In this document: piece by piece, positions 25,927 to 33,574 of the stretch
How positions within the stretch are numbered: the stretch's first letter is position 1
Layout: each line of letters begins with the position of its first letter
Origin: Opitutus sp.
GTDB lineage: Bacteria > Verrucomicrobiota > Verrucomicrobiia > Opitutales > Opitutaceae
Length of the DNA stretch: 64,000 nt
Reading direction: 5' to 3'
Assembly: GCA_024707325.1 (NCBI GenBank)
Contig: JANPZY010000001.1
Location: forward strand, 620,001-684,000
Made by a program: the position numbers and the translations under genes
The notes under the pieces: generated by a model
What the model was told of the DNA's origin: nothing
What the model saw: the letters and a program-made list of their open reading frames with translations, nothing else
Database searches by the model: none

Positions 25927-25959
25927 CACACACACCAGCTTTCGATACGGGTCTGCGCT

Positions 25960-26682
25960 TCAAGGCTTGGCCTCGAAATTGAAATCCTGGCGGGCCTGCA
26001 CGAGCACGGGGCGACCACGCGAAACGGGCGGCTCGAATTCCCACTGGCTCACGGCGTTGAGCGCGAGGGTGGCAAGGGCATCGTGAGCGCGGCTCGTCGC
26101 GACGCTTACAGCGGGCAAACGCACGCGGCCTTGTTCATCGATGTAGAACTCGATCGAGATCGTGGTCGCTTTGCGGGGAGCGAGCTCGGGCGGGTAATCC
26201 GGTTTTACGATCTTGCGCGGAGTCGGGATGCGATCGAGGTCGCGCATGCTGCACGCACTGTAGCGGAAGGAATCGGGGCCGAGTTGGTAGCGGCGCTGTT
26301 CGATGAAGACCGAAGCGGAGAGTTCGACGAGCACGATGCCTTCGCTGCGAAACTCAAAGGTGAGCTCGGCGATCGCGCCCCGGCGCTGGCCGTTGAGGAT
26401 CGCGGGCTCGTAGCGCCAGCGTTTGACGGCATCGGCCGCGCGTTCACCGAAGAACGGATGATCGTATTGCACCACGAGGCTGTCAGTGAGCGTGCCATCG
26501 TCATCGATCTGCACCGCGACGATGGCGGTGCCGGAAGTGATGCCGAGATCGAGCGCGCGCCGCGGAAAAATCACCTTGTCGGTCTGGATCACGCGCATCG
26601 GCTGATAATCGGACGCGCCCACCTGAGCGGAGACCGGCGCCGCAAGCAGAGTGGCGAGGAGGAGGAGGGCGAAGGTTTTCAT
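25960..26682 (-). CDS. Periplasmic protein with two TonB C-terminal-like domains
   Basis: 240 residues from ATG 26682. A signal peptide ([17 protein letters not shown]) is followed by two TonB_C-like modules. The first reads [35 protein letters not shown]...[11 protein letters not shown]; the second [35 protein letters not shown]...[19 protein letters not shown]. The membrane anchor and proline-rich spacer of true TonB are missing, so it is a periplasmic TonB_C-repeat protein rather than an energy transducer. Its job is unknown. It is divergent from the sugar isomerase gene at 26829. Confidence 0.8.
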   Translation of the reverse strand: MKTFALLLLATLLAAPVSAQVGASDYQPMRVIQTDKVIFPRRALDLGITSGTAIVAVQIDDDGTLTDSLVVQYDHPFFGERAADAVKRWRYEPAILNGQRRGAIAELTFEFRSEGIVLVELSASVFIEQRRYQLGPDSFRYSACSMRDLDRIPTPRKIVKPDYPPELAPRKATTISIEFYIDEQGRVRLPAVSVATSRAHDALATLALNAVSQWEFEPPVSRGRPVLVQARQDFNFEAKP

Positions 26683-26828
26683 AGGCGTTTGAAGTTGCCC
26701 GGAATAACACCAGTGATTTGCCGCGCCCTTCATTTTGCGCCGCGGAAAATCGAGTTTCGTGTTGCGACTCTCGTCGACGCAGCGCGAATCTGGAGCTCGT
26801 TCTCCGTCAGTCTTAACCCCCATAACGT

Positions 26829-27873
26829 ATGTCGAGACCTGTTACGCTTTTCACCGGCCAGTGGGCCGATCTTCCCCCTCGAAAAACTCGCCCCGTTGGT
26901 CAAACAAATGGGCTACGATGGCGTCGAGCTCGCCTGTTGGGGCGACCACTTCGATGTGGAGGCCGCCGCGAGTTCGAAGAAATACGTCGCCGAAAAATGG
27001 GAGCTCCTCATGGACAACGGGCTCACGTGCTTCGCGGTGTCGAACCACCTCGTGGGCCAGGCGGTGTGCGATCTGATCGACGAGCGCCACAAGGCCATCC
27101 TGCCGCCCGATGTGTGGGGCGACGGCGATCCTGAAGGCGTGCGCCGTCGCGCGGCGAAGCGTCTCGCGCTCACGGCGAAGGCCGCGCGTGCGTTTCTCGA
27201 TGCGAAGCCGGGCCGCGAGGGCAAGGACGAGTTTCCTGCCGTCGTGAACGGTTTCACCGGCTCCTCGATCTGGCACTCGATCTACGCGTTTCCGCCGACG
27301 ACGCAGGCGTATTGGGACAAGGGCTTCGCCGACTTCGGCAAGCGCTTCGGCCCGATCCTCGAGCAGTTCGAAAAATACAACGTCAACTTCGCCCTCGAAG
27401 TGCACCCGACGGAAATCGCGTTCGACATCGCGAGCGCGCAGCGGGCTCTCGCCGCGGTGAAGAACCACAAGCGTTTCGGTTTCAACTACGACCCGTCGCA
27501 CCTCGGTTATCAGGGCGTCGATTACGTGAAGTTCATCCGCACGCTGGGCAACCGCATCTACCACGCGCACATGAAGGACGTGTGGTGGGGCCACGGCACG
27601 GGCGACGCCGGCGTCTTCGGCGGGCACACCAACTTCGGCGATCCGCGCCGCTACTGGGACTTCCGCTCGCTCGGCCACGGCGACATCAACTTCGAGGAGA
27701 TCATCGTCGCCCTCAACGATGTCGGCTACAAGGGCCCGCTCTCCGTCGAGTGGGAAGACGTCCGCATGGATCGCGTGCATGGCGGCACCGAAGCGGCGGC
27801 GTTTGTGCGCAAGATCGACTTCGCCCCGAGCACGGTCGCGTTCGACGCGGCTTTCGACAAAGAAAACCAGTAA
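26829..27873 (+). CDS. Sugar phosphate isomerase/epimerase (AP endonuclease family 2 fold), one frameshift
   Basis: The protein starts [16 protein letters not shown] and then loses frame at a CCCCC run (26873-26880). Removing one C continues [27 protein letters not shown] and the rest. The xylose-isomerase-like TIM barrel shows [42 protein letters not shown] and [17 protein letters not shown], with the metal-binding Glu/His/Asp set. Relatives act as sugar or inositol isomerases or epimerases in carbohydrate catabolism. It precedes two Gfo/Idh/MocA dehydrogenase genes on the same strand, forming a sugar-conversion cluster. The indel is probably a sequence error. Confidence 0.85.
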
Positions 27874-28009
27874 GCGCAGCTCGCTGGTCATCGGACGCGC
27901 GCGAGCATCTTCGGACGCTCTCGCGCGTCTTTTTCTGCGCGGTCATCACTTTCATCCCAAGCTCCTAGCCAACAGCCCACAGCTCGAAGCTCTCAGCTCC
28001 CCAAAAAAC

Positions 28010-29092
28010 ATGAGCATCAAAATCGGAATCATCGGCGCCGGCGGCATGGTCAATTATCACGCGACGGGCTTTCGTGCCGCGGGCGCGGAGATCGTCGCTC
28101 TCGCCGACGTGAACAAGGCCGCCGCGGAAAAAACCGCGCAGCGTCACGGCATCGAGCGCGTCTTCGGCGACGTCGCCGAGATGCTCCGCAGCGTGCCCGA
28201 ACTCGACGCCGTCTCGGTGATCGTGCCCAACAAGTTTCACGCGCCGCTCGCCCTTCAGGCGCTCAAGGCCGGCAAGCACGTGTTCTGCGAAAAGCCACCC
28301 GCGCTCAACGCGCGCGAGATGGTCCAGATGCAGGCCGCCGCGCAGAAGGCGAAGCGCACGTTGATGTTCAATTTCAACAACCGCGCGCGTCCCGAAAGCT
28401 ACGCGATCATGGACTACATCGCCGCGGGCCAGGTCGGCACGATCAACTCGTGTCAGACGAAGTGGATTCGCCGCGCCGGCATTCCCGGCTTCGGCGGTTG
28501 GTTCACCACCAAGGCGCTCTCCGGCGGCGGTCCCATGATCGACCTGCTGCACATGATCGATCTCGGACTGTATTTCATGGGTTATCCCGAGCCGGCGCAC
28601 GTGCTCGCGAAAACCTTCGACGACTTCATCACCGACAAAAACTTCAAGGGCCCGTGGGGCATTCCCGATGTCGCCAAGGGCGCAACCGATGTCGAAGCGG
28701 CGGGCCACGGTTTCGTGTCGTTCAAGAGCGGCCAGTCGATGTCGTTCCAGGTTTCGTGGGCCGAGATGAACAAACGCGAGGAAGTCTCCGTCGTGTTCCA
28801 AGGCACGAAGGCCGGCGGCATGGTGCAGCGCCTCTTCGGCGTCGACGGCATCGACTCCACCGCGATCGACACGAGCGAACTCTACACCGTCGAGCACGGT
28901 CGTCAGGTGAACCGCAGCATCGTCATCTCGCCTGACGAGACGATGGGCCGCGTGCGCTCCGCGATGAATTTCGTGCGCACGCTCGAAGGCACCGAGAAAC
29001 CGCTCAACACGCCCGACCAAGCCGTGAAACTGATGAAGATCATCGACGCGGCCTACAAATCCGCCGCGACCGGCAAACCCGTCGCGCTGTGA
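28010..29092 (+). CDS. Gfo/Idh/MocA family oxidoreductase
   Basis: 360 residues. The Rossmann motif is IKIGIIGAGGMVNYHATGF, followed by LDAVSVIVPNKFHAPLALQALKAGKHVFCEKPPAL, with the conserved EKP of the family. The C-terminal alpha/beta domain contains GGGPMIDLLHMIDLGLYFMG, with the catalytic-type D..H pair. It is an NAD(P)-dependent sugar or inositol dehydrogenase; the exact substrate is unknown. It lies 136 bp after the isomerase gene and 180 bp before a second family member. Confidence 0.9.
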   Translation: MSIKIGIIGAGGMVNYHATGFRAAGAEIVALADVNKAAAEKTAQRHGIERVFGDVAEMLRSVPELDAVSVIVPNKFHAPLALQALKAGKHVFCEKPPALNAREMVQMQAAAQKAKRTLMFNFNNRARPESYAIMDYIAAGQVGTINSCQTKWIRRAGIPGFGGWFTTKALSGGGPMIDLLHMIDLGLYFMGYPEPAHVLAKTFDDFITDKNFKGPWGIPDVAKGATDVEAAGHGFVSFKSGQSMSFQVSWAEMNKREEVSVVFQGTKAGGMVQRLFGVDGIDSTAIDTSELYTVEHGRQVNRSIVISPDETMGRVRSAMNFVRTLEGTEKPLNTPDQAVKLMKIIDAAYKSAATGKPVAL

Positions 29093-29109
29093 TGCGGGCC
29101 TCGCGGCCC

Positions 29110-29265
29110 GAGTTGAGAGTTGAAAGCTGAGAGTTGAGAGATCGATCCCTCGATCCTGTCGTTCATCCCGCTGTCCAGCTCTCAACCCTCAACTCTCATC
29201 TCTCACCTTCTCCGTCCCCCCGCTGACCAGCTCTCAACTCTCAACCCTCATCTCTCAACTTTTCG
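29110..29265. repeat. Inverted heptamer repeats (GAGAGTT / AACTCTC)
   Basis: GTTGAGAGTTGAAAGCTGAG near 29111 is inverted as two blocks of CAGCTCTCAACCCTCAACTC and similar near 29175 and 29230. The inverted blocks make a long potential hairpin between the two oxidoreductase genes. Short pieces of the same heptamer precede the genes at 28010 and 36165. Confidence 0.65.
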
Positions 29266-29271
29266 TCCCCC

Positions 29272-30441
29272 ATGAAACTCAACCGTAAACTCCGCATGGG
29301 CATGGTCGGCGGCGGCCGTGGTGCCTTCATTGGCGCCGTCCACCGCATGGCCGCCCGCCTCGACGGCGAGATCGAACTCGTCGCTGGCTGCTTCTCCTCC
29401 GATCCGAAAAAATCGAAACTCTCCGGCGAGGATTTCTTCCTCGATCCGTCGCGCGTTTACGCGTCCTACGAAGAAATGGCCAAGGCCGAGGCCGCGCTTC
29501 CGGCCGATCAGCGCATCGACTTCGTCTCGATCGTTACGCGCAACAACACGCACTTCGCCGTCGCGAAGACGTTTCTCGAAGCCGGCTTCCACGTCGTGTG
29601 CGACAAGCCCCTGTGCTTCACGCGCAAGGAAGGCCTCAAGCTCCGCGAAATCGTGCGCAAAACCGGAAAAGTTTTCGCGCTCACGCACAACTACACCGGC
29701 TACCCGATGGTGAAGGAAGCCCGCGAGTGGGTGCGTAGCGGCAAGCTCGGCAAGATCCTCAAAATCGTCGCCGAGTATCCGCAGGGCTACGCCATCACCG
29801 CGCTCGAGTCCGCCAAGGACGGTTCGATCTCCAACTGGCGCATGGACCCGAGCGTCTCCGGTGTCTCCAACTGCATGGGCGACATCGGCACGCACGCGCA
29901 CAACCTCGCCCGCTACATCACCGGCCTCGAGATCGACGAAATCTGCGCCGAGCTCTCGACCTTCATTCCCGGCCGCCCGCTCGACGACGACGGCAACTGC
30001 CTCATCCGTTTCGAAGGCGGCGCCAAGGGCATCCTCTACGCCTCGCAGATCTCCAACGGCGACGAGAACAACCTCAACATCCGCGTCTACGGCACCAAGG
30101 GCGGACTCGAGTGGTATCAGGAGAACCCCAACGAGCTCGTCTTCAAACGCGCCGACGCTCCGCCCGTCGTTTATCGCCGCGGCAACAGTTACCTCTCCGA
30201 CGCCGCGAAGAACGCCACGCGCACGCCCTTCGCCCACCCCGAGGGTTTCATCGAGGCGTTCGCGAACGTGTATCGCTCCGCCGCCACCGCGATCGCGGAC
30301 CAGATCGCCGGCCGCAAGTCTCCAAAAACTGGATACGACTTTCCGACGGTGGACGACGGCATCGCCGGCATGGCCTTCATCGAAAGTGTGGTGAAGAGCA
30401 GCAAAGCCGGCGCGAAGTGGGTGAAATTCCCCCGCGCCTGA
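29272..30441 (+). CDS. Gfo/Idh/MocA family oxidoreductase
   Basis: 389 residues. The nucleotide-binding motif is RMGMVGGGRGAFIGAVHRMAARL, followed by IDFVSIVTRNNTHFAVAKTFLEAGFHVVCDKPLCF, with the variant DKP in place of EKP. Then ALTHNYTGYPMVKEAREWV, and the catalytic region GVSNCMGDIGTHAHNLARYITGLEID. It is a sugar dehydrogenase-type enzyme of unknown substrate. Context with the isomerase at 26829 and the related enzyme at 28010 suggests stepwise oxidation and isomerisation of a sugar. A hexamer hairpin and a clear terminator follow. Confidence 0.9.
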   Translation: MKLNRKLRMGMVGGGRGAFIGAVHRMAARLDGEIELVAGCFSSDPKKSKLSGEDFFLDPSRVYASYEEMAKAEAALPADQRIDFVSIVTRNNTHFAVAKTFLEAGFHVVCDKPLCFTRKEGLKLREIVRKTGKVFALTHNYTGYPMVKEAREWVRSGKLGKILKIVAEYPQGYAITALESAKDGSISNWRMDPSVSGVSNCMGDIGTHAHNLARYITGLEIDEICAELSTFIPGRPLDDDGNCLIRFEGGAKGILYASQISNGDENNLNIRVYGTKGGLEWYQENPNELVFKRADAPPVVYRRGNSYLSDAAKNATRTPFAHPEGFIEAFANVYRSAATAIADQIAGRKSPKTGYDFPTVDDGIAGMAFIESVVKSSKAGAKWVKFPRA

Positions 30442-30450
30442 GCAGGCCCT

Positions 30451-30538
30451 GATCGTTCTCGTTCTTCGTTCTCGTTCTCGCCCGACCGCGACGTGAGGCG
30501 GTTCGCGAACGAGAACGAGTAAGAGAACGAGAACGAAA
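30451..30538. repeat. Hexamer-arm hairpin element H4
   Basis: An ATCGTTCTCGTTCTTCGTTC arm is inverted as GAACGAGAACGAGTAAGAGA with a shorter, divergent core (CCGCGACGTGAGGCGG). It is the shortest member of the family. Confidence 0.75.
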
Positions 30539-30573
30539 CGAAGCCCCCGGCCCAATACACCGCTTCCCTCTCC

Positions 30574-30605
30574 GCGCTCTGCACCTCGCGTGCAGAGCGC
30601 TTTTT
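30574..30605 (+). terminator. Intrinsic terminator
   Basis: A perfect 11-bp stem GCGCTCTGCAC / GTGCAGAGCGC with loop CTCGC is followed by TTTTT. It ends transcription from the oxidoreductase cluster before the CRISPR-Cas locus. Between here and cas3 (30606-30978) lies an A/G-rich GAAAGA tract at 30619-30650. I could not place a clear cas3 promoter there. Confidence 0.85.
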
Positions 30606-30978
30606 CTGCGCCCGCCTGACGAAAGAGAAAGAGGAAGAGAAAGAAGAAAGAGCCCTTACAAAGACAGGCTCAGCGTGCGGCCCGATCTCCCATCTCCGAA
30701 CTCGGATCTCCCTCGCGTAGCGAGAGCCACTGCAGACGCGCCAAAGCAAGCGAACCTTGATTACGTCACGACGTATCTACCCACACCGTCGGAATAACTT
30801 GTGAACAAAATCGGGACATTTTCCTGAGGCCGGAGGCTTGCACATCCCTTGCGGTAAAAGCTTACTTCAGGCTTCCCCCGATGGTCGAAAGCTCTCCAGC
30901 CCTTTCGCCAACTCGGACGTCGCTTCGCGTCCGCCTACGCAGCCCGTCTTGGGATGTGCAATCGCTGCTCCGCTACTG

Positions 30979-33315
30979 ATGGAATACTACGCGCATACGG
31001 CCACGTTGGCCGACGGCTCGCCCAACCCTGATCCATCGAGCTGGCAACCGCTCTACACCGGCGATCCACAACACCCCGGTCACCTCGACGGCGTCGCGCG
31101 GCTCGCTGCGGAGTTCGCCTCTGCCTTCGACGCCGCGGACTGGGCCCGCCTCGCCGGCCTCTGGCACGACCTCGGAAAATATTCCGAAGCGTTTCGGCGT
31201 TACCTCGTGTCGGCCTCGGATCCAGATGCCGATGGAGAATCGCCGGGGCGTGGCCCAGACCACTCGACAGCCGGCGCTCAACACGCCGCAAAATACTTTG
31301 CACCACTCGGTCCGCTGCTGGGTTATTTGATCGCCGGGCATCACAGCGGGTTGCCCAACGGTCGCGATTCCTCCGCCACTTGCCTCGAAGCCCGCTTGGC
31401 CAAGGCCATCGAGAGCTACAGCGCTGCGCCCGCTGAAGTCACACGAGGCCTACAGCCGCCGCCCCGCCCTCCGGGGTATGCATTTACTTCCGGCTATGCG
31501 CTCGGTTTCTTCCTTCGCTTCGCTTTCTCCGCGCTCGTCGACGCCGATCGACGCGACACCGAGAGTTTCATGTCGCCCGAGCGGGCCGCCCAACGCGACG
31601 GCAGAAATCTCCCGACGATGCGCGCGCTGCGTGCTTGTCTGGACGCCTATCTCGCGCGCTTCGGCACGTCAACGACAGCAGTGCAGCGTGCCCGCGCCGA
31701 AGTGCTCGCTGCCTGCCTAGCCCGTGCGGGCGACGCGCCAGGATTGTTTTCCCTCACCGTGCCGACGGGTGGAGGCAAAACCCTGTCGTCTCTCGCCTTC
31801 GCTCTCGAGCATGCCATCGCCCACGATTTCGAACGGGTCATTTATGTGCTGCCGTTCACGAGCATCATCGAGCAAAACGCGGCCGTTTTCCGCGAGGTCT
31901 TTGCCGCATTCGGCAACGATGTCGTCATCGAGCATCACTCCAATCTCGACCCTGACGCTTCTCATCAATCTCCGACTGCACGCCTCGCCACCGAGGACTG
32001 GAATGCTCCGGTGATCGTCACGACGAGCGTGCAGTTTTTCGAATCGCTCCACGCCGCAAAGCCTTCCCGCTGCCGCAAACTCCACCGTCTCACACGCAGC
32101 GTCATCATCCTCGACGAGGCCCAAACACTGCCGGTCACGTTGCTACGTCCGTGCCTCGAAGCACTCCGCCAGCTTTCGGGGCGGAACGACCGCGGCAAAT
32201 CAAACTACCAGAGTTCCATCGTGCTGTGCACCGCCACGCAGCCCGCGATCGAATATCGCGACGATTTCAAATCAGGCCTGCGCGATGTGCGCGAAATCGT
32301 GCCCGATCGCAGATCACTCTTCGATGCGCTGCGGCGCGTGCGCGTAACATCGCTCGGCTCCGAGCCGCTGGCCGATTCCGAACTCGCGACTAAACTCGCG
32401 GCACACCCTCAGGTGCTCTGCATCGTCAACACCCGGCGTCACGCCGCTGAACTGTTTCAACGTCTCCCCACCGACAGCGCCAATCGCCACCTGAGCGCGC
32501 TCATGTGTCCGGCGCATCGCAGCGAAATCCTCGGCGACCCACGCGAGCCTGCGCCGGGCACGATTCGTCACGCGCTGCTCAACGGGCTGCCCTGTCGGGT
32601 CGTGACCACCCAGCTCATCGAGGCGGGGGTCGACGTGGATTTCCCGGTCGTCTATCGCGCACTCGCAGGCCTCGATTCGATCGCCCAAGCCGCGGGGCGC
32701 TGCAATCGCGAAGGACGACTCGTCGACGAAGCGGGTCGCTCACGTTTGGGAGATGTTTTCGTCTTCGCGCCCGAACAACCCATTCCCGCCGGATTCCTTC
32801 GCCGCACGGCGGAATCCGCAGCCGAAATCCTTCCGCGGCACATCGGCGATCCTCTCGCTCCGGCTGCCATCGAGGATTATTTCCGTCTGCACTACTGGCG
32901 ACACGAAGATCAGATCGACGCGAAGCGTATCCTCGAGTGTTTCCCTCGGGACAGCCCAGCACGATGGACGCCCGAGCATTTTTTCCTGCTGCAGTTCAAA
33001 GACTGCGCAGAACGTTTCCAATTCATCGAGTCCGCGTATGAGCCGGTGATCGTCCCATATGGCGATCGAGGACGTGAATTGGTAGATGCGCTCCGTGCGG
33101 CCTTCGATCCGGCCCAACAACGCACCTTAGCACGCCGGCTTCAACGCTACGTGGTGCAGATACCAGAGCCGGTAGCACACGCGTTTCTCGGTCGAGGCCT
33201 CGTGCGCCTCCACGACCGCTTCCTCGTGCTGGAGGACGACGCCGCGTATTCGCCGACCCTCGGCCTGCAGCTCGTTCATGACCGCCTCTACGATCCCGAA
33301 AAACTCACTGCTTAA
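30979..33315 (+). CDS. cas3: CRISPR-associated nuclease/helicase Cas3 (type I-C)
   Basis: 778 residues. An N-terminal HD nuclease domain: HPGHLDGVARLAAEF (His ~35), WHDLGKYSEAF (HD ~63-64), DHSTAGAQHA and GHHSG. The SF2 helicase follows with Walker A VPTGGGKTLS (~262), DEAQ at ~379, CTATQP and the C-terminal helicase motif TTQLIEAGVDVDFPVVYRAL...QAAGRCNREG. It is recruited by target-bound Cascade and degrades DNA 3'-5'. I chose ATG 30979; an open frame to 30838 has no conserved sequence. The 5' order cas3-cas5-cas8c-cas7 is standard for I-C. A separate RNA gene reads towards its 3' end, its terminator overlapping the cas3 stop codon. Confidence 0.95.
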   Translation: MEYYAHTATLADGSPNPDPSSWQPLYTGDPQHPGHLDGVARLAAEFASAFDAADWARLAGLWHDLGKYSEAFRRYLVSASDPDADGESPGRGPDHSTAGAQHAAKYFAPLGPLLGYLIAGHHSGLPNGRDSSATCLEARLAKAIESYSAAPAEVTRGLQPPPRPPGYAFTSGYALGFFLRFAFSALVDADRRDTESFMSPERAAQRDGRNLPTMRALRACLDAYLARFGTSTTAVQRARAEVLAACLARAGDAPGLFSLTVPTGGGKTLSSLAFALEHAIAHDFERVIYVLPFTSIIEQNAAVFREVFAAFGNDVVIEHHSNLDPDASHQSPTARLATEDWNAPVIVTTSVQFFESLHAAKPSRCRKLHRLTRSVIILDEAQTLPVTLLRPCLEALRQLSGRNDRGKSNYQSSIVLCTATQPAIEYRDDFKSGLRDVREIVPDRRSLFDALRRVRVTSLGSEPLADSELATKLAAHPQVLCIVNTRRHAAELFQRLPTDSANRHLSALMCPAHRSEILGDPREPAPGTIRHALLNGLPCRVVTTQLIEAGVDVDFPVVYRALAGLDSIAQAAGRCNREGRLVDEAGRSRLGDVFVFAPEQPIPAGFLRRTAESAAEILPRHIGDPLAPAAIEDYFRLHYWRHEDQIDAKRILECFPRDSPARWTPEHFFLLQFKDCAERFQFIESAYEPVIVPYGDRGRELVDALRAAFDPAQQRTLARRLQRYVVQIPEPVAHAFLGRGLVRLHDRFLVLEDDAAYSPTLGLQLVHDRLYDPEKLTA

Positions 33316-33343
33316 AAAAATCGGCGCGGCAAAGCCGCGCCGA
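33314..33343 (-). terminator. Intrinsic terminator of the crRNA-like RNA gene
   Basis: On the minus strand a 10-bp stem TCGGCGCGGC / GCCGCGCCGA with loop TTT is followed by seven T residues. The orientation of the T-run shows it serves the minus-strand RNA rather than cas3, although the hairpin also lies just after the cas3 stop. Confidence 0.88.
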
Positions 33344-33419
33344 AGTTGTTCATCATTAGAACAATGAATTCACATGTTTCAATCCGCACTGGCCTCCCAG
33401 CGACATTTTACTTGAATCC
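33314..33419 (-). ncRNA. Candidate Cas-regulating crRNA-like RNA (CreR-type): degenerate repeat plus 32-nt guide
   Basis: Read on the minus strand, 33404-33376 is a 29-nt degenerate CRISPR repeat: GT, then stem CGCTGG / CCAGTG with loop GAGG, then the tail CGGATTGAAAC. The array repeat is GT, stem CGCGCCC / GGGCGCG with loop CACGC, and the same 11-nt tail. So hairpin and 5' handle are kept while the stem sequence is replaced. A 32-nt AT-rich guide (33375-33344, starting ATGTGAATTC) follows, the length of an array spacer, then a terminator instead of a second repeat. A promoter lies at the right distance upstream. Cas5 should cut it into a Cascade guide. Its family match is to Cas-regulating RNAs; expression is inferred. 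Confidence 0.8.
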
Positions 33420-33425
33420 AGCCAC

Positions 33426-33454
33426 ATTATCTTTCATGTGTATTCTGTGTTCAA
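33426..33454 (-). promoter_or_regulatory. Promoter of the crRNA-like RNA
   Basis: On the minus strand TTGAAC (33454-33449) and GATAAT (33431-33426) are separated by exactly 17 bp. The predicted start near 33419 lies about 15 nt before the degenerate repeat. Confidence 0.7.
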
Positions 33455-33467
33455 GCAAAACCATCTT
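33433..33467 (+). promoter_or_regulatory. Predicted Cascade target site of the crRNA-like RNA (TTC PAM and partial protospacer)
   Basis: TTC at 33433-33435 is followed by ATGTGTATTCTGTGTTCAA. The guide starts ATGTGAATTCATTGTTCTA. Fifteen of 19 positions agree; mismatches are at 6, 11, 12 and 18, and there is no match beyond 19 above chance. The site covers the -10/-35 spacer and -35 of the RNA's own promoter and lies 108-142 bp upstream of cas5. Partial, PAM-proximal pairing would allow binding without efficient cleavage. Confidence 0.72.
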
Positions 33468-33501
33468 CCAACAACTGGCCCACCAAATTCACCGAGAACG
33501 C

Positions 33502-33532
33502 GGGGCGCATGAGTAGGAAAACCATGCGTCCC
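33502..33532 (+). promoter_or_regulatory. Hairpin upstream of cas5
   Basis: GGGGCGCATG pairs with CATGCGTCCC (10 bp, one G-U in RNA) around an 11-nt loop, 43 bp before the cas5 start. It could act in the cas mRNA leader or as a protein-binding site. No T-run follows. Confidence 0.45.
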
Positions 33533-33574
33533 GACTAACCCCACCTTCCCCTGATCTCCATTCGAAACTTAATC

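Noticed and set aside
30770..30800. Possible second target of the crRNA-like guide upstream of cas3 (ACTTGTGAACAAAAT)
   Set aside because: Only TGTGAA matches and the flanking bases are not TTC, so it does not meet the PAM and seed criteria.
33314..33343. Reading the GC-rich hairpin after cas3 as a plain cas3 terminator
   Set aside because: The seven-base T-run exists only on the minus strand, so the hairpin primarily terminates the minus-strand RNA. A secondary role for cas3 remains possible.
33405..33574. A sigma70 promoter for cas5 on the plus strand
   Set aside because: TTGAAT at 33412 and TATTCT at 33441 are 23 bp apart, too far; no other pair fits. I do not annotate a cas5 promoter.
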